Shown: piece by piece, positions 45,884 to 54,012 of the stretch
Position numbering within the stretch: the stretch's first letter is position 1
Layout: every line of letters starts with the position of its first letter
DNA from: Nocardioides marmoribigeumensis
GTDB taxonomy: Bacteria; Actinomycetota; Actinomycetes; Propionibacteriales; Nocardioidaceae
Length of the DNA: 64,000 bases
Assembly (NCBI RefSeq): GCF_031458325.1
Contig: NZ_JAVDYG010000001.1
Coordinates: forward strand, 620,001 to 684,000
Direction of reading: 5' to 3'
The notes under the pieces: generated by a model
Databases searched by the model: none
What the model saw: only the letters and a program-made list of their open reading frames with translations
Told to the model about the DNA's origin: nothing
Made by a program: the position numbers and the translations under genes

Positions 45884-46870
45884 TCATCCTTCCGAGGAGT
45901 GGCCCGGGAAGAGGTGGGCCTCGGGGTTGATCGTCACCGCGGCGTTGTTGACCGCGGTCGCCGCCTCCCCGAAGCCGACGGCGATGAGCCGCACCTTGCC
46001 GGGGTAGTCGCTGATGTCGCCGGCGGCGAACACCCGCGGCAGGTTGGTCGCGGTGGTGGAGTCGACGACGATGTGGCGCTTGTCGGTCTCCAGCCCCCAC
46101 TGCTGGATCGGGCCGAGGTCGGCGACGAACCCCAGGGCCGCGACCACCGCCTGCGCCGGGAGCGTCTCGCTCTCCTTGGTCTTCACGTGCTCGACCTCGA
46201 CGTGGGTCACGCGCCCCTCGCCCATGAGCTGCGCGACGTTGGCGTTGGTGATGACCCGCACCGAGGAGCCCAGCACCTTGTCGACCGTCGCCTGGTGGGC
46301 GCGGAACGCGTCCCGGCGGTGGACCAGCGTGACCGAGGCCGCCAGCGGCTCGAGCGCGAGCGCCCAGTCGAAGGCGCTGTCGCCGCCGCCGACGATGACG
46401 ACGTCCTTGCCGACGTAGCCGTCGAAGCTCGGGACGAAGAAGGCCACGCCGTCGCCCATCCAGCCCTCGGCCGCTGGCAGGGGACGCGGGGAGAACTTGC
46501 CGATGCCGGCGGTGATGATGACCGCCTTGGCCACGACCTGCTCGTCCTCGCCGATGGTGACCGTGACGGTGCCGGAGGCCTCGTCGCTGACCAGGTGCGT
46601 GGCGGTGCGGCCGAGCAGGTAGAGCGGCGAGGCGGTCGCGGCCTGCTCCACCAGCCCGGCGACCAGCTCCTTGCCCTTGACCACGGGGAAGCCGGCGACG
46701 TCGAGGATGTCCTTCTCGGGGTACATCGCGGTGACCTGCCCACCGAGCTCGGGCAGCGAGTCGACCACGCCGACGCTGAGCCCGCGGAAGCCGGCGTAGT
46801 ACGTCGCGTAGAGGCCCACCGGACCCGCCCCGATGATCAGCAGGTCCAGCTCGTGGGTGGCTGTGGTCAC
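45884..46870 (-). CDS. YumC-type ferredoxin-NADP+ reductase
   Basis: 328 residues from GTG. Thioredoxin-reductase-like fold without the redox CxxC: FAD motif LLIIGAGPVGLYATYYAGFR, SLPELGGQVTAMYPEKDILD, NADPH motif DVVIVGGGDSAFDWALALEP, then VFAAGDISDYPGKVRLIAVG. This is the YumC/TrxR-like FNR, probably supplying electrons to the ferredoxin two genes downstream. It is the first gene of the operon; a perfect KstR palindrome lies 50 bases upstream of the GTG. Confidence 0.88.
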   Translation of the reverse strand: MTTATHELDLLIIGAGPVGLYATYYAGFRGLSVGVVDSLPELGGQVTAMYPEKDILDVAGFPVVKGKELVAGLVEQAATASPLYLLGRTATHLVSDEASGTVTVTIGEDEQVVAKAVIITAGIGKFSPRPLPAAEGWMGDGVAFFVPSFDGYVGKDVVIVGGGDSAFDWALALEPLAASVTLVHRRDAFRAHQATVDKVLGSSVRVITNANVAQLMGEGRVTHVEVEHVKTKESETLPAQAVVAALGFVADLGPIQQWGLETDKRHIVVDSTTATNLPRVFAAGDISDYPGKVRLIAVGFGEAATAVNNAAVTINPEAHLFPGHSSEG

Positions 46871-46919
46871 GCTCGTCCGCCTGTCGATGAACCCTGTCGG
46901 GGATGGCTCAGTCGGAATG

Positions 46920-46933
46920 TAGAACGTGTTCTA
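46920..46933 (-). promoter_or_regulatory. KstR-type operator of the ferredoxin-reductase operon
   Basis: TAGAAC-GT-GTTCTA, both 6-base arms perfect, 50 bases upstream of the reductase GTG on the minus strand. It matches the known KstR operator core (AAC-nn-GTT with TAG/CTA flanks) exactly. A possible -10 TACATT lies next to it. Confidence 0.75.
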
Positions 46934-46980
46934 ATCTATCCGACTCCGGCGGTTCTTCCTAGCACGTCCTGAGCTCCGGG

Positions 46981-46998
46981 CACCTCCCTCAGGAGGTG
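46981..46998 (-). terminator. Hairpin at the end of the mce operon
   Basis: CACCTCC-CTCA-GGAGGTG, a perfect 7-bp stem with a 4-base loop, straddling the TGA of the last mce-operon gene (46989-46991). Confidence 0.5.
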
Positions 46999-47756
46999 GG
47001 GAACGAGATGTCGTCGATCAGCCACGACCCGTCGCGACGTACGACGGTCACGTTGGCGCGGTCCTGCAGGATCTGCTGCTTGTCGGACCCGGCGGTCGAG
47101 GTCGTGCGGTTGATGAACACCAGGGTGGTCACCTCGTCGCGCTCGGCCCGCACCACCGCCACCGCGACGACCTGGGCGTCCTGCGTGCGGCGCTGCTTGC
47201 GGGCCCGCTCCTCGATCTCGTCGAGGGTGTCCTCGTAGTCCTTGCGGAACGACGGCGTCAGCTGGGCCAGCGCCTTGGCCCGGTTGTCGTCGAAGGTCTG
47301 GAAGTCGTAGCTCAGGACCGACTGGAGCTTCTCCGGCAGCGTCGCCCGCACGGTGCGGCCCGCGTCGTCGGCGGCCTGCAGGTCCTGCTCGTGGCGCCAG
47401 GCGAGGAAGGCCATCGTGGCGAAGACCAGGGTCAGCACGAGCGCCAGCGCCGAGGCGGCCAGCACGACCGGGCGGGACGGCCCGCCGCCCGCCGTCCGGC
47501 TGGTCTTCGTGCCGTCCGGGGTGGTCTCGACAGGCTCGACCACCGGGGGCTCGACCACCGGGGGCTCGACCACCGGGGGCTCGACCACCGGGGGCTGCTC
47601 GACCGCAGGCTCCTCGACCGCGGGCTCCTCGACGGGTGGGAGGTCGCTGTGGCAGTAGCGGCACCGGATGGCCGCGGCCTTGATCACCTCGGCGCAGTAG
47701 GGGCAGACCTTGCTGTCGGCCGGGACCTCGCCGGCGCCCGGCTCACGCGGTGGCAT
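46989..47756 (-). CDS. Mce-associated membrane protein with zinc ribbon and Pro/Val repeat
   Basis: 255 residues. N-terminal zinc ribbon: Cys18, Cys21, Cys32, Cys35 (VCPYCAEVI...RCRYCHSD). Then a low-complexity linker of EEPAVEQ and PPVVEPPVVE repeats (residues about 42-78), one transmembrane helix (VVLAASALALVLTLVFATMA, 97-119) and a C-terminal extracytoplasmic Mas/Mam-type domain (SYDFQTFDDNRAKALAQLTP; WLIDDISFPTS). Mas proteins stabilise Mce complexes. The zinc ribbon plus repeat front end is unusual. The repeat is encoded by four 15-bp tandem copies. Last gene of the mce operon; overlaps mas1 by 14 bases. Confidence 0.75.
   Translation of the reverse strand: MPPREPGAGEVPADSKVCPYCAEVIKAAAIRCRYCHSDLPPVEEPAVEEPAVEQPPVVEPPVVEPPVVEPPVVEPVETTPDGTKTSRTAGGGPSRPVVLAASALALVLTLVFATMAFLAWRHEQDLQAADDAGRTVRATLPEKLQSVLSYDFQTFDDNRAKALAQLTPSFRKDYEDTLDEIEERARKQRRTQDAQVVAVAVVRAERDEVTTLVFINRTTSTAGSDKQQILQDRANVTVVRRDGSWLIDDISFPTS
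47520..47595 (-). repeat. Tandem 15-bp repeat preceded by a palindromic REP-like element
   Basis: The unit TCGACCACCGGGGGC occurs four times exactly (47536-47595, plus-strand reading), encoding PPVVE on the minus strand. Just before it GGTGGTC-11 bases-GACCACC (47520-47544) is a short inverted repeat. GGTCTCGACAGGC-type palindromes are common dispersed elements in related actinobacteria (from memory) and often read VVEPVET inside proteins, as here. Confidence 0.7.
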
Positions 47757-48255
47757 CGACGAACTCCAGGTTGGAGGTGAGCCAGCGGCCGCCGACCCGG
47801 GTCACGGTGACCTGGAGGCGGTACTGGCGCGGCTGGGGGGTGGAGGTGCTGCGGTTGGTCACGTCGGCGTCCATGACGATGAGGACGCGGGCCTCGCTCC
47901 CCCGGCGCTCGAGCAGCGCCGCGCCGTCCTTGGGGATGGTGGGCACCTGCACCGAGCGGTTCTGCTGGATCAGGCGGCGCAGGGGCTGCTCGCTCTGCTT
48001 GAACTGCTGCAGGAACGGGCCGGTGGCTCCCTGCTCGACCCGGCTGACGAAGTCGTCGATCTTGCGGTAGTCGACCGACGCCCAGCTGAGCGTCTGGGCC
48101 GTGGCGGCGTCGAGGGCGGCGCGGTCCGCGGCGACCGACTCCTCGGCGTCGGAGGCCTTGCGCGACAGCACCACCCAGGCGGCGACGGACAGGACGACGG
48201 GGACGAGCAGCGCGGCCAGCGCGACCCACCCCGTCCAGCGACGGGACCGGCTCAT
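47743..48255 (-). CDS. Mce-associated membrane protein
   Basis: 170 residues. One N-terminal TM helix (WVALAALLVPVVLSVAAWVV), a helical stalk (KASDAEESVAADRAALDAAT) and a C-terminal domain with SVDYRKIDDFVSRVEQGATG and GRWLTSNLEFVDAT. This is the canonical Mas/Mam layout downstream of mceF. It follows mceF by 7 bases. Confidence 0.8.
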   Translation of the reverse strand: MSRSRRWTGWVALAALLVPVVLSVAAWVVLSRKASDAEESVAADRAALDAATAQTLSWASVDYRKIDDFVSRVEQGATGPFLQQFKQSEQPLRRLIQQNRSVQVPTIPKDGAALLERRGSEARVLIVMDADVTNRSTSTPQPRQYRLQVTVTRVGGRWLTSNLEFVDATA

Positions 48256-48262
48256 CTGCCCG

Positions 48263-49510
48263 TCACTGCTCCAGCGTGGGGCCGATGAGCATCCACTTCC
48301 AGGCGTCCTTCCCGTAGACGTCGCTCGCCCCGAGGCCGCTGACGACGACCTGGTCGGGGGTCCCGACGACCGTACCGGTGCGGGGGTCGTACGGCGCGAC
48401 GCGGTAGCTGCGCGTCTTGGGCGCGGGGGCGTACTTCGACCCGCGCGAGGTGTAGGGCGAGGGCGAGGCGCAGTGCGCCTTCAGGTACGTCGGGGCGTCG
48501 CGCAGGTCGAGCGGCGAACGCCACTGCGACTCGGGCTTGTAGCCGGCGGTGCAGGGGGGCGGGTCGTTGGTGTACTCCAGGTGCACGTGGCCGTAGCCGT
48601 CCTTGGTCGTGCCGCTGAAGCCCGAGGCGATGATCACCGGGTAGGTCACCAGCAGCTGCTCGACCGAGGCGAGCCGCGCGACCGTGACCTGGTTGACCGT
48701 GACCAGGTTGCCCAGCAGCACCGGCAGCGTGGGCTCGAGGTCCTTCATCAGCGCCTGCACCTCACGGGCCGCGCCGGGGCCGCCCTGGAGCACCTGGCGC
48801 AGCTGGGGGTCGCGCGAGCGCAGGGCCCCGCTGATCTCGGCGAGCCCGGAGGCGAAAGCCTTGATGTTGTCGGCGTTGGCCGCCTGGGTGCGCAGGACCG
48901 TGCGGCCGTTGCGCAGCAGGCGGATCGTCTGGGCCTGGTTGGCGTCGGCGGCGTCGATCAACCGGCCGCTGCCGTCGATCAGGTGGCCGAGCGGGCGACC
49001 GGTGTCGTTGAACATCGCGCCGAGCTCGCTGATCGTGGTCTTGAGGTTGGCCCGGTCGACCGAGCCGACGAACCTGTTGAGGTCGACCAGCAGGTCGCCC
49101 TCGTCGACGGGGATCGAGGCGTCGTTGCCCGTGATCGTGTCTCCCTGGCCGAGGAACGGCCCCTTGTCCGAGGGCGGCTCGAAGTCGAGGTACTGCTCGC
49201 CGACCGCCGACCCGTTGTGCACGAACATCGGGCTGTCCTGGGGCACCCGGGCCCGGTCCTCCAGGTCGAGGCGTACGGCGACCTGGTCGCCGCGCGGCAC
49301 CATCGAGTGGACCTTGCCGATCTGGACGCCGCGGTAGGTCACCTCGCTGCCCTCGTAGAGCCCGCCGGTGGTGGGCAGCACGGCGGTCACCGTGAAGCCG
49401 CGCCCGAGGATGCGGTCGACCAGGCCGAGGTAGTTGGCGCTGGCGTAGAGGACGCCGACGGCACTGATCACCACGAAGGCGATCAGCCGGCGCCGCACGC
49501 TGCTGGTCAC
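48263..49510 (-). CDS. mceF: MceF-like substrate-binding protein
   Basis: 415 residues from GTG 49510 (GTGA overlap with mceE). N-terminal TM anchor (LIAFVVISAVGVLYASANYL), MCE domain at about 38-125 (FTVTAVLPTTGGLYEGSEVT, YRGVQIGKVHSM, GEQYLDFEPP), then a long helical Cholesterol-uptake-porter domain. It forms part of the hexameric MCE tunnel for lipid import. No lipobox. Confidence 0.93.
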   Translation of the reverse strand: MTSSVRRRLIAFVVISAVGVLYASANYLGLVDRILGRGFTVTAVLPTTGGLYEGSEVTYRGVQIGKVHSMVPRGDQVAVRLDLEDRARVPQDSPMFVHNGSAVGEQYLDFEPPSDKGPFLGQGDTITGNDASIPVDEGDLLVDLNRFVGSVDRANLKTTISELGAMFNDTGRPLGHLIDGSGRLIDAADANQAQTIRLLRNGRTVLRTQAANADNIKAFASGLAEISGALRSRDPQLRQVLQGGPGAAREVQALMKDLEPTLPVLLGNLVTVNQVTVARLASVEQLLVTYPVIIASGFSGTTKDGYGHVHLEYTNDPPPCTAGYKPESQWRSPLDLRDAPTYLKAHCASPSPYTSRGSKYAPAPKTRSYRVAPYDPRTGTVVGTPDQVVVSGLGASDVYGKDAWKWMLIGPTLEQ

Positions 49511-50760
49511 GCCTGCCCACCTCCCAGCAGCTGGCCGAGGGAGGTCGAGCTCGAGGTGCGGTTGGTGCCGAGCAGGCCGCCGAGCAGGCCCCCGCCCGAG
49601 CCACCGCCCGAGCCACCGCCCGAGCCACCGCCCGAGCCGCCCGGGCCGGGCAGGTCGGGGAGGTCGGGCAGCTGCGGCGTGCCGCCGCCACCGGGGAGCG
49701 GGACGCACAGCGGCGTGCCGGGCACGCAGGTGCCACCGCCGTTGCCGCCGCCACCCCCGCCGCCGCCACCGCCGGCGAAGTTCTGGAACAGGTTGTCGAG
49801 GTTGACCGAGAAGACGATCGAGGTGTTGGCGTAGTCGCCGTGCACGATGTCGTTGGACTCGATCGGGAACGGGAAGCTGATCAGCAGCCCCAGCGCCGGC
49901 GGGATCTGGTCGTCGGCGTCGGCGATCTCGCGCACGACGGGCTCCAGGGAGCGCAGGTCCGCGAGCAGGTCGTCCTTGGTCGCGCCGATCACCCGGGTGC
50001 CGACCTTGCCGAGCCGGTCGAGGGCCTCGAGCATCGTCATCAGCTGCTTGCGCTGGTCGGCCAGCACCTTGACCGCACCGGGGAACTCGTCGAGGGCCGC
50101 GGTGACCGTGCCCTTCTCCTTGTTGAGCGTGGCCGAGAAGCTGTTCAGCTTCTCCATCGCGGTGAGGATGTCCTGCTTCTGGGCGTCGAGGCCGCTGACC
50201 AGGGTGCGCAGCTCGCCGAGGAGGTGACGCATGCGGCCCTGCCGGCCGTCGAAGACCGCGTTGATCTCGCGGGTGATGGTGGCCAGCTGGCCGACGCCGC
50301 CGCCGTTGAGCAGGAACGACAGCGCCCCGAGGACCTCCTCGAGCTCCGGGTTGCGTCCGGTCTCGTCGAGCGGGATGCGGGCCCCGTCCTCGAGCCTGCC
50401 GCTGGTCGCCCCCTTGGCGGGCACGAGCGCGACGTACTTCTCGCCCAGGAGGCTGGTCTGACGGATGTCGGCGGTCACCTGTGACGGCAGGTCGACGTCG
50501 TCCTGGATGCGCAGCACCGCCTCGGCGTGCCACCCGACGCGCTTGAGGTCGACCACCTCCCCGACCGTCACGTCGTTGACCTTGACCGGGGAGCGCGGCA
50601 CGAGGTTGAGCACGTCGTCGAACTCCGCGGTCAGGGAGATCGCGTGGTCCTTGTCGACCGGCGAGCCGGGCAGCGGGAGGTCGGTCGCCTCGCAGCCGGT
50701 GAGCACCACCGTGGTCACCAGCGCCAGGGCGGCCGCTCCGCCGCGGACCAGCCGCCTCAT
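49507..50760 (-). CDS. mceE: MceE-like lipoprotein
   Basis: 417 residues from ATG 50760. Lipobox VVLTGC with acylated Cys23. MCE domain at about 45-125 (FDDVLNLVPRSPVKVNDVTV, GEKYVALVPA). The C-terminal 90 residues are a Gly/Pro-rich low-complexity tail (GGGGGGGGGGNGGGTCVPGT, then PDLPDLPGPGGSGGGSGGG). The position and the lipobox identify it as MceE (LprN-like), the only lipoprotein of Mce operons. Confidence 0.93.
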   Translation of the reverse strand: MRRLVRGGAAALALVTTVVLTGCEATDLPLPGSPVDKDHAISLTAEFDDVLNLVPRSPVKVNDVTVGEVVDLKRVGWHAEAVLRIQDDVDLPSQVTADIRQTSLLGEKYVALVPAKGATSGRLEDGARIPLDETGRNPELEEVLGALSFLLNGGGVGQLATITREINAVFDGRQGRMRHLLGELRTLVSGLDAQKQDILTAMEKLNSFSATLNKEKGTVTAALDEFPGAVKVLADQRKQLMTMLEALDRLGKVGTRVIGATKDDLLADLRSLEPVVREIADADDQIPPALGLLISFPFPIESNDIVHGDYANTSIVFSVNLDNLFQNFAGGGGGGGGGGNGGGTCVPGTPLCVPLPGGGGTPQLPDLPDLPGPGGSGGGSGGGSGGGSGGGLLGGLLGTNRTSSSTSLGQLLGGGQA

Positions 50761-51959
50761 CGCGCACCCCCGAGCAGGCCGGACAGGTCGTCGGCCGAGC
50801 GCGCGCCGCCGTACCTCACCGCGACCGCGCCCTCGGAGGCGGCGGCCGGGGCAGGGGCCGCGGCGTTGCTGTTGGCCTGGTCGAGGACCGGGCGCAACAG
50901 GGCCTTGAACAGCTTGCACGCCGTGCCGGCCTGCGGGATGCCGCCGCCCTTGACCAGCAGGCAGAGCAGGCCGTCGAGGTTGGCCCGGTTGGGCTCGGTG
51001 CGCAGGCGCGACCCGATCGTGCCGCTCTTGGGGTCGAAGGCGATCGCCAGGTTGCCCATCGCGGAGGGGCCGATGTCGAGGACGTTGCGCAGGGCCTCCT
51101 TCTCCTCGGCCAGGATCTTCACGATCGTGGTGAGGTCCTTGACGTCCTTGACCAGCATGCCGCGGTTGTCCTTGACGAAGCGCTGCACCCGCCCGAGCAC
51201 CGAGGCGAGGCTGTCGAGGACGGCGTTGAGCTCGTCCTTCTCCCCCGCCAGCTGGGTCGAGACCGCGCCGAGGTTGTCCATGAACTGGCTCACCGACCGG
51301 TCGTTGGCCGCGAGCGCGCCGCTGAACTCGTCGAGCGCCCGGACCGACGCGAAGAGGTCGCCGCTGCCGTCGCCGAAGGTGGTCAGCGCCTTGGACAGGT
51401 TGACGATCGTGGCGTTGCCCGCCGCCCCGCGGCCCTTGAGGAACTTCGCGCCGGCGGTCAGCACGTGGTTGAGCGTGCCGTCCCTGTTGACGCCGTTGGG
51501 GCCGAGCGCGCGGGTCACGTCGACCAGGCTGCGGTAGATGCGGTCGAGCTCGATCGGGGTCGCGGTGTCCTGCACCTTGATCTCGGCGTCGTCGGCGAGC
51601 ACGTCGCCCTTGGTGTACGCCGGGGTGAGCTGCACGAAGCGGTCGGCGGTCAGCGTCGGGGTGATGATCACCGCCTGCGCGTCGGCGGGCACCTTGTACT
51701 GGTCGTCGTACTCCATCTCGACGCGCACGGTGTTGCCCTCGGGGATGACCGCGGTGACCTTGCCGACCGGGACGCCGAGGATGCGCACCTCGGACCCGGG
51801 GAAGAGCTGGACGGCCCGGCTGAAGTCGGCCGACACCGTGCGCGTGCCGCCGCTGTCGCGGAGCATCACGAAGGTCGCGATCACCAGCAGGCCGACGACC
51901 AGCAGCGCCACCAGGCGAGGGGCGCCGGAGAGCCGCGGGAGCGAGAAGGAGCGCGCCAT
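50757..51959 (-). CDS. mceD: MceD-like protein
   Basis: 400 residues from ATG 51959, overlapping mceC's stop (TGATG). TM anchor (LVALLVVGLLVIATFVML), MCE domain (VSADFSRAVQLFPGSEVRIL, GVPVGKVTAVIP; residues about 45-130), then helices. ATGA overlap with mceE. Confidence 0.9.
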   Translation of the reverse strand: MARSFSLPRLSGAPRLVALLVVGLLVIATFVMLRDSGGTRTVSADFSRAVQLFPGSEVRILGVPVGKVTAVIPEGNTVRVEMEYDDQYKVPADAQAVIITPTLTADRFVQLTPAYTKGDVLADDAEIKVQDTATPIELDRIYRSLVDVTRALGPNGVNRDGTLNHVLTAGAKFLKGRGAAGNATIVNLSKALTTFGDGSGDLFASVRALDEFSGALAANDRSVSQFMDNLGAVSTQLAGEKDELNAVLDSLASVLGRVQRFVKDNRGMLVKDVKDLTTIVKILAEEKEALRNVLDIGPSAMGNLAIAFDPKSGTIGSRLRTEPNRANLDGLLCLLVKGGGIPQAGTACKLFKALLRPVLDQANSNAAAPAPAAASEGAVAVRYGGARSADDLSGLLGGAR

Positions 51960-52936
51960 CAGCCACCCACCTGCGGGCTGTTCTCGGTGGCGATCGTGCC
52001 GAGGTTGACCGCGAAGGCGTCGAACCACGGGCCGGTGCCGATGATGTTGGACAGGATGCGGGTGTAGGGGCCCAGCGCGTGGACCGCGCGCTGGAGCTGG
52101 CCCTGCCGCCTGACCAGGGTCTGGGTGACGCGGTGCAGGTCCGCGAGCATGGGGCCGATCTGCTTCTGGTTGTCGTCGACCAGGCCGCCGAGCTGCCGGG
52201 AGAGCTGGGCGGTGTTGAGCAGCAGCGTGTGGATCGCCGCGCGGCGGGCGCGCAGCTCGGCCAGGACCAGGTTGCCGTCCTTGATCACCTGGACCAGGTC
52301 GCCCTTGCGCTCGGCGAGGAGCCGCGTGACCGACTTGGCCCGGGCGAGCAGCTGCTTGAGCTGCGCGTCGCGCGAGGCGATGGTCTGCGAGACCCGCGAC
52401 AGGCCGTCGAAGACCGCCCCCGCGTCGTCGCTGGTGCGGTCCATCGTGCCCGCGACGGTGGTGAGCGCCTGCTGCAGCTGGGGGATGTCGATCCGCTCGG
52501 TGGTGTCGGAGAGCTCGCCGAACACCTTCACGATGTCGTAGCTGGAGTCGGTGCGCGCCAGGGGGATGGTCGAGCCGCCCTCGGCCTTCTTCCCGCCCTT
52601 GGGGTGCAGGTCGATGAACTTCTCGCCGAGCAGGTTGAGGACCTCGATCTGCGCGGTCGACTCGTCGCCGAACGAGACCCCGTTGTCGATGTCGAAGTGC
52701 GCCACGACGTAGCTGCCCTTGAGCTCGATCTCGCTGACCCGCCCGACGTCGACCCCGGCGATCTGGACCATGTTGCCCTTGTGCAGGCCGCTGGCGTCGC
52801 TGAACTGCGCGGTGTAGCCGGTGCCCCGCATGCCGGGGAACTTCTGGATGTTGAGCGCGAGCGCCATCGCCACCAGGGCCATCACCACGCTGATGGTCCC
52901 GATGCGCACGATCTGCGAGCTGGAGTAGCGCCTCAT
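51959..52936 (-). CDS. mceC: MceC-like protein
   Basis: 325 residues from ATG 52936 (ATGA overlap with mceB); an ATG 4 codons upstream would lie inside mceB. TM anchor (IGTISVVMALVAMALALNIQ), MCE domain with YTAQFSDASGLHKGNMVQIA and GVDVGRVSEIELK, LGEKFIDLHP. The shortest of the six MCE genes here. Confidence 0.9.
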   Translation of the reverse strand: MRRYSSSQIVRIGTISVVMALVAMALALNIQKFPGMRGTGYTAQFSDASGLHKGNMVQIAGVDVGRVSEIELKGSYVVAHFDIDNGVSFGDESTAQIEVLNLLGEKFIDLHPKGGKKAEGGSTIPLARTDSSYDIVKVFGELSDTTERIDIPQLQQALTTVAGTMDRTSDDAGAVFDGLSRVSQTIASRDAQLKQLLARAKSVTRLLAERKGDLVQVIKDGNLVLAELRARRAAIHTLLLNTAQLSRQLGGLVDDNQKQIGPMLADLHRVTQTLVRRQGQLQRAVHALGPYTRILSNIIGTGPWFDAFAVNLGTIATENSPQVGG

Positions 52937-54012
52937 GACAGGTGGCACCGCTTCTCGCTCGAGCTGTAGCGGACGTCGCGCAGCCGCTGGGCCAGCGGCT
53001 TGAGGGCCGGCAGCGCCTTGACCAGCTCGCGTGGCAGCGTGATGTCGGCCTGGTAGCTGCAGAGGTAGTAGTTGTACCAGGAGCCGTAGGTGCCGGTGCG
53101 GGTCTGGTCCTCGAGCATCTCGGGCAGGTTGGTGAGGATCTGGTTGAGCACCTTGCGGGTCTCGTCGCGCGACAGGACCTCGGCCAGCCGCCGCAGCTGG
53201 GCGATGTCCCGCTCGAGGACCGGTCGACCGTCGGTGATGAGGTCGGCGAGCAGCGCGGTCAGGCTCGAGATGTTGACCACCGAGCGGCCGATCTGGACGC
53301 GGTCCTCGGCCAGGCCGTGCATCCAGCGGCGCAGCTGCGTGACCAGCTGGCCGACCTGGCTGCGCTTGGCCTGGACGGTGCCGAGGGTCTGGTTGAGGTT
53401 GTCGATCACCTGGCCCACGAGCTGGTCGCGGTTGGCGATCGTGGTGGTCAGCGAGGCGGTCTCGCGGACCAGGCCCTCGATCGTGCCGCCCTCGCCCTGC
53501 AGGACCTTGACGATGTTGAGCGAGAGCTGGTTGATCTGGCTCGGCTCGAGGGCGTTGAACAGCGGGGCGAACCCGTTGTAGAGCGCACTCAGGTCGAGCG
53601 CGGGTCTGGTCTGCGTCGCCGGGAGGGTGGCCCCCGGCTCGAGCGGCGCGGCCGACGCGCCGTCGCCCTGCTCGACCGCCAGGTAGCGGTCGCCGACCAG
53701 GTTGAGGTAGCGGACGGCGACCTCGGCGCGCGTGGTCAGTGGCAGGTCCTTGACCACCGTGAAGCCGACCTTGGCCTGGTCTGTGCGGAAGATCTCCACC
53801 GACCTCACCTTGCCGACGATGACGCCGGCGACCCGCACGTCGTCGCCCTTCTTGATCAGGCTGGCGTTGCGGAAGATCGCGGAGTACTCCCGGGTCTCGC
53901 CGGTGCCGAACTTGCCCATGATCACCACGAGGGTCCCGGTGACCACGAGCGAGACCACGGTGAAGACGGCCAGCTTGGAGCCGGCGACGAGGACGGAACG
54001 GCTCACCTTCAC
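52933..54012 (-). CDS. mceB: MceB-like protein
   Basis: 359 residues from GTG (GTGA overlap with mceA). TM anchor (LAVFTVVSLVVTGTLVVIMG), MCE domain (YSAIFRNASLIKKGDDVRVA, GVIVGKVRSVEIF, VGDRYLAVEQG), helical remainder ending in a Cys pair region (LCSYQADIT, EKRCHLS). Confidence 0.92.
   Translation of the reverse strand: MKVSRSVLVAGSKLAVFTVVSLVVTGTLVVIMGKFGTGETREYSAIFRNASLIKKGDDVRVAGVIVGKVRSVEIFRTDQAKVGFTVVKDLPLTTRAEVAVRYLNLVGDRYLAVEQGDGASAAPLEPGATLPATQTRPALDLSALYNGFAPLFNALEPSQINQLSLNIVKVLQGEGGTIEGLVRETASLTTTIANRDQLVGQVIDNLNQTLGTVQAKRSQVGQLVTQLRRWMHGLAEDRVQIGRSVVNISSLTALLADLITDGRPVLERDIAQLRRLAEVLSRDETRKVLNQILTNLPEMLEDQTRTGTYGSWYNYYLCSYQADITLPRELVKALPALKPLAQRLRDVRYSSSEKRCHLS

Noticed and set aside
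49536-49780. Gly-rich repeats in mceE as an independent repeat element
   Set aside because: They are in-frame low-complexity coding sequence (GGSGGG tail), a feature shared by the second MceE.
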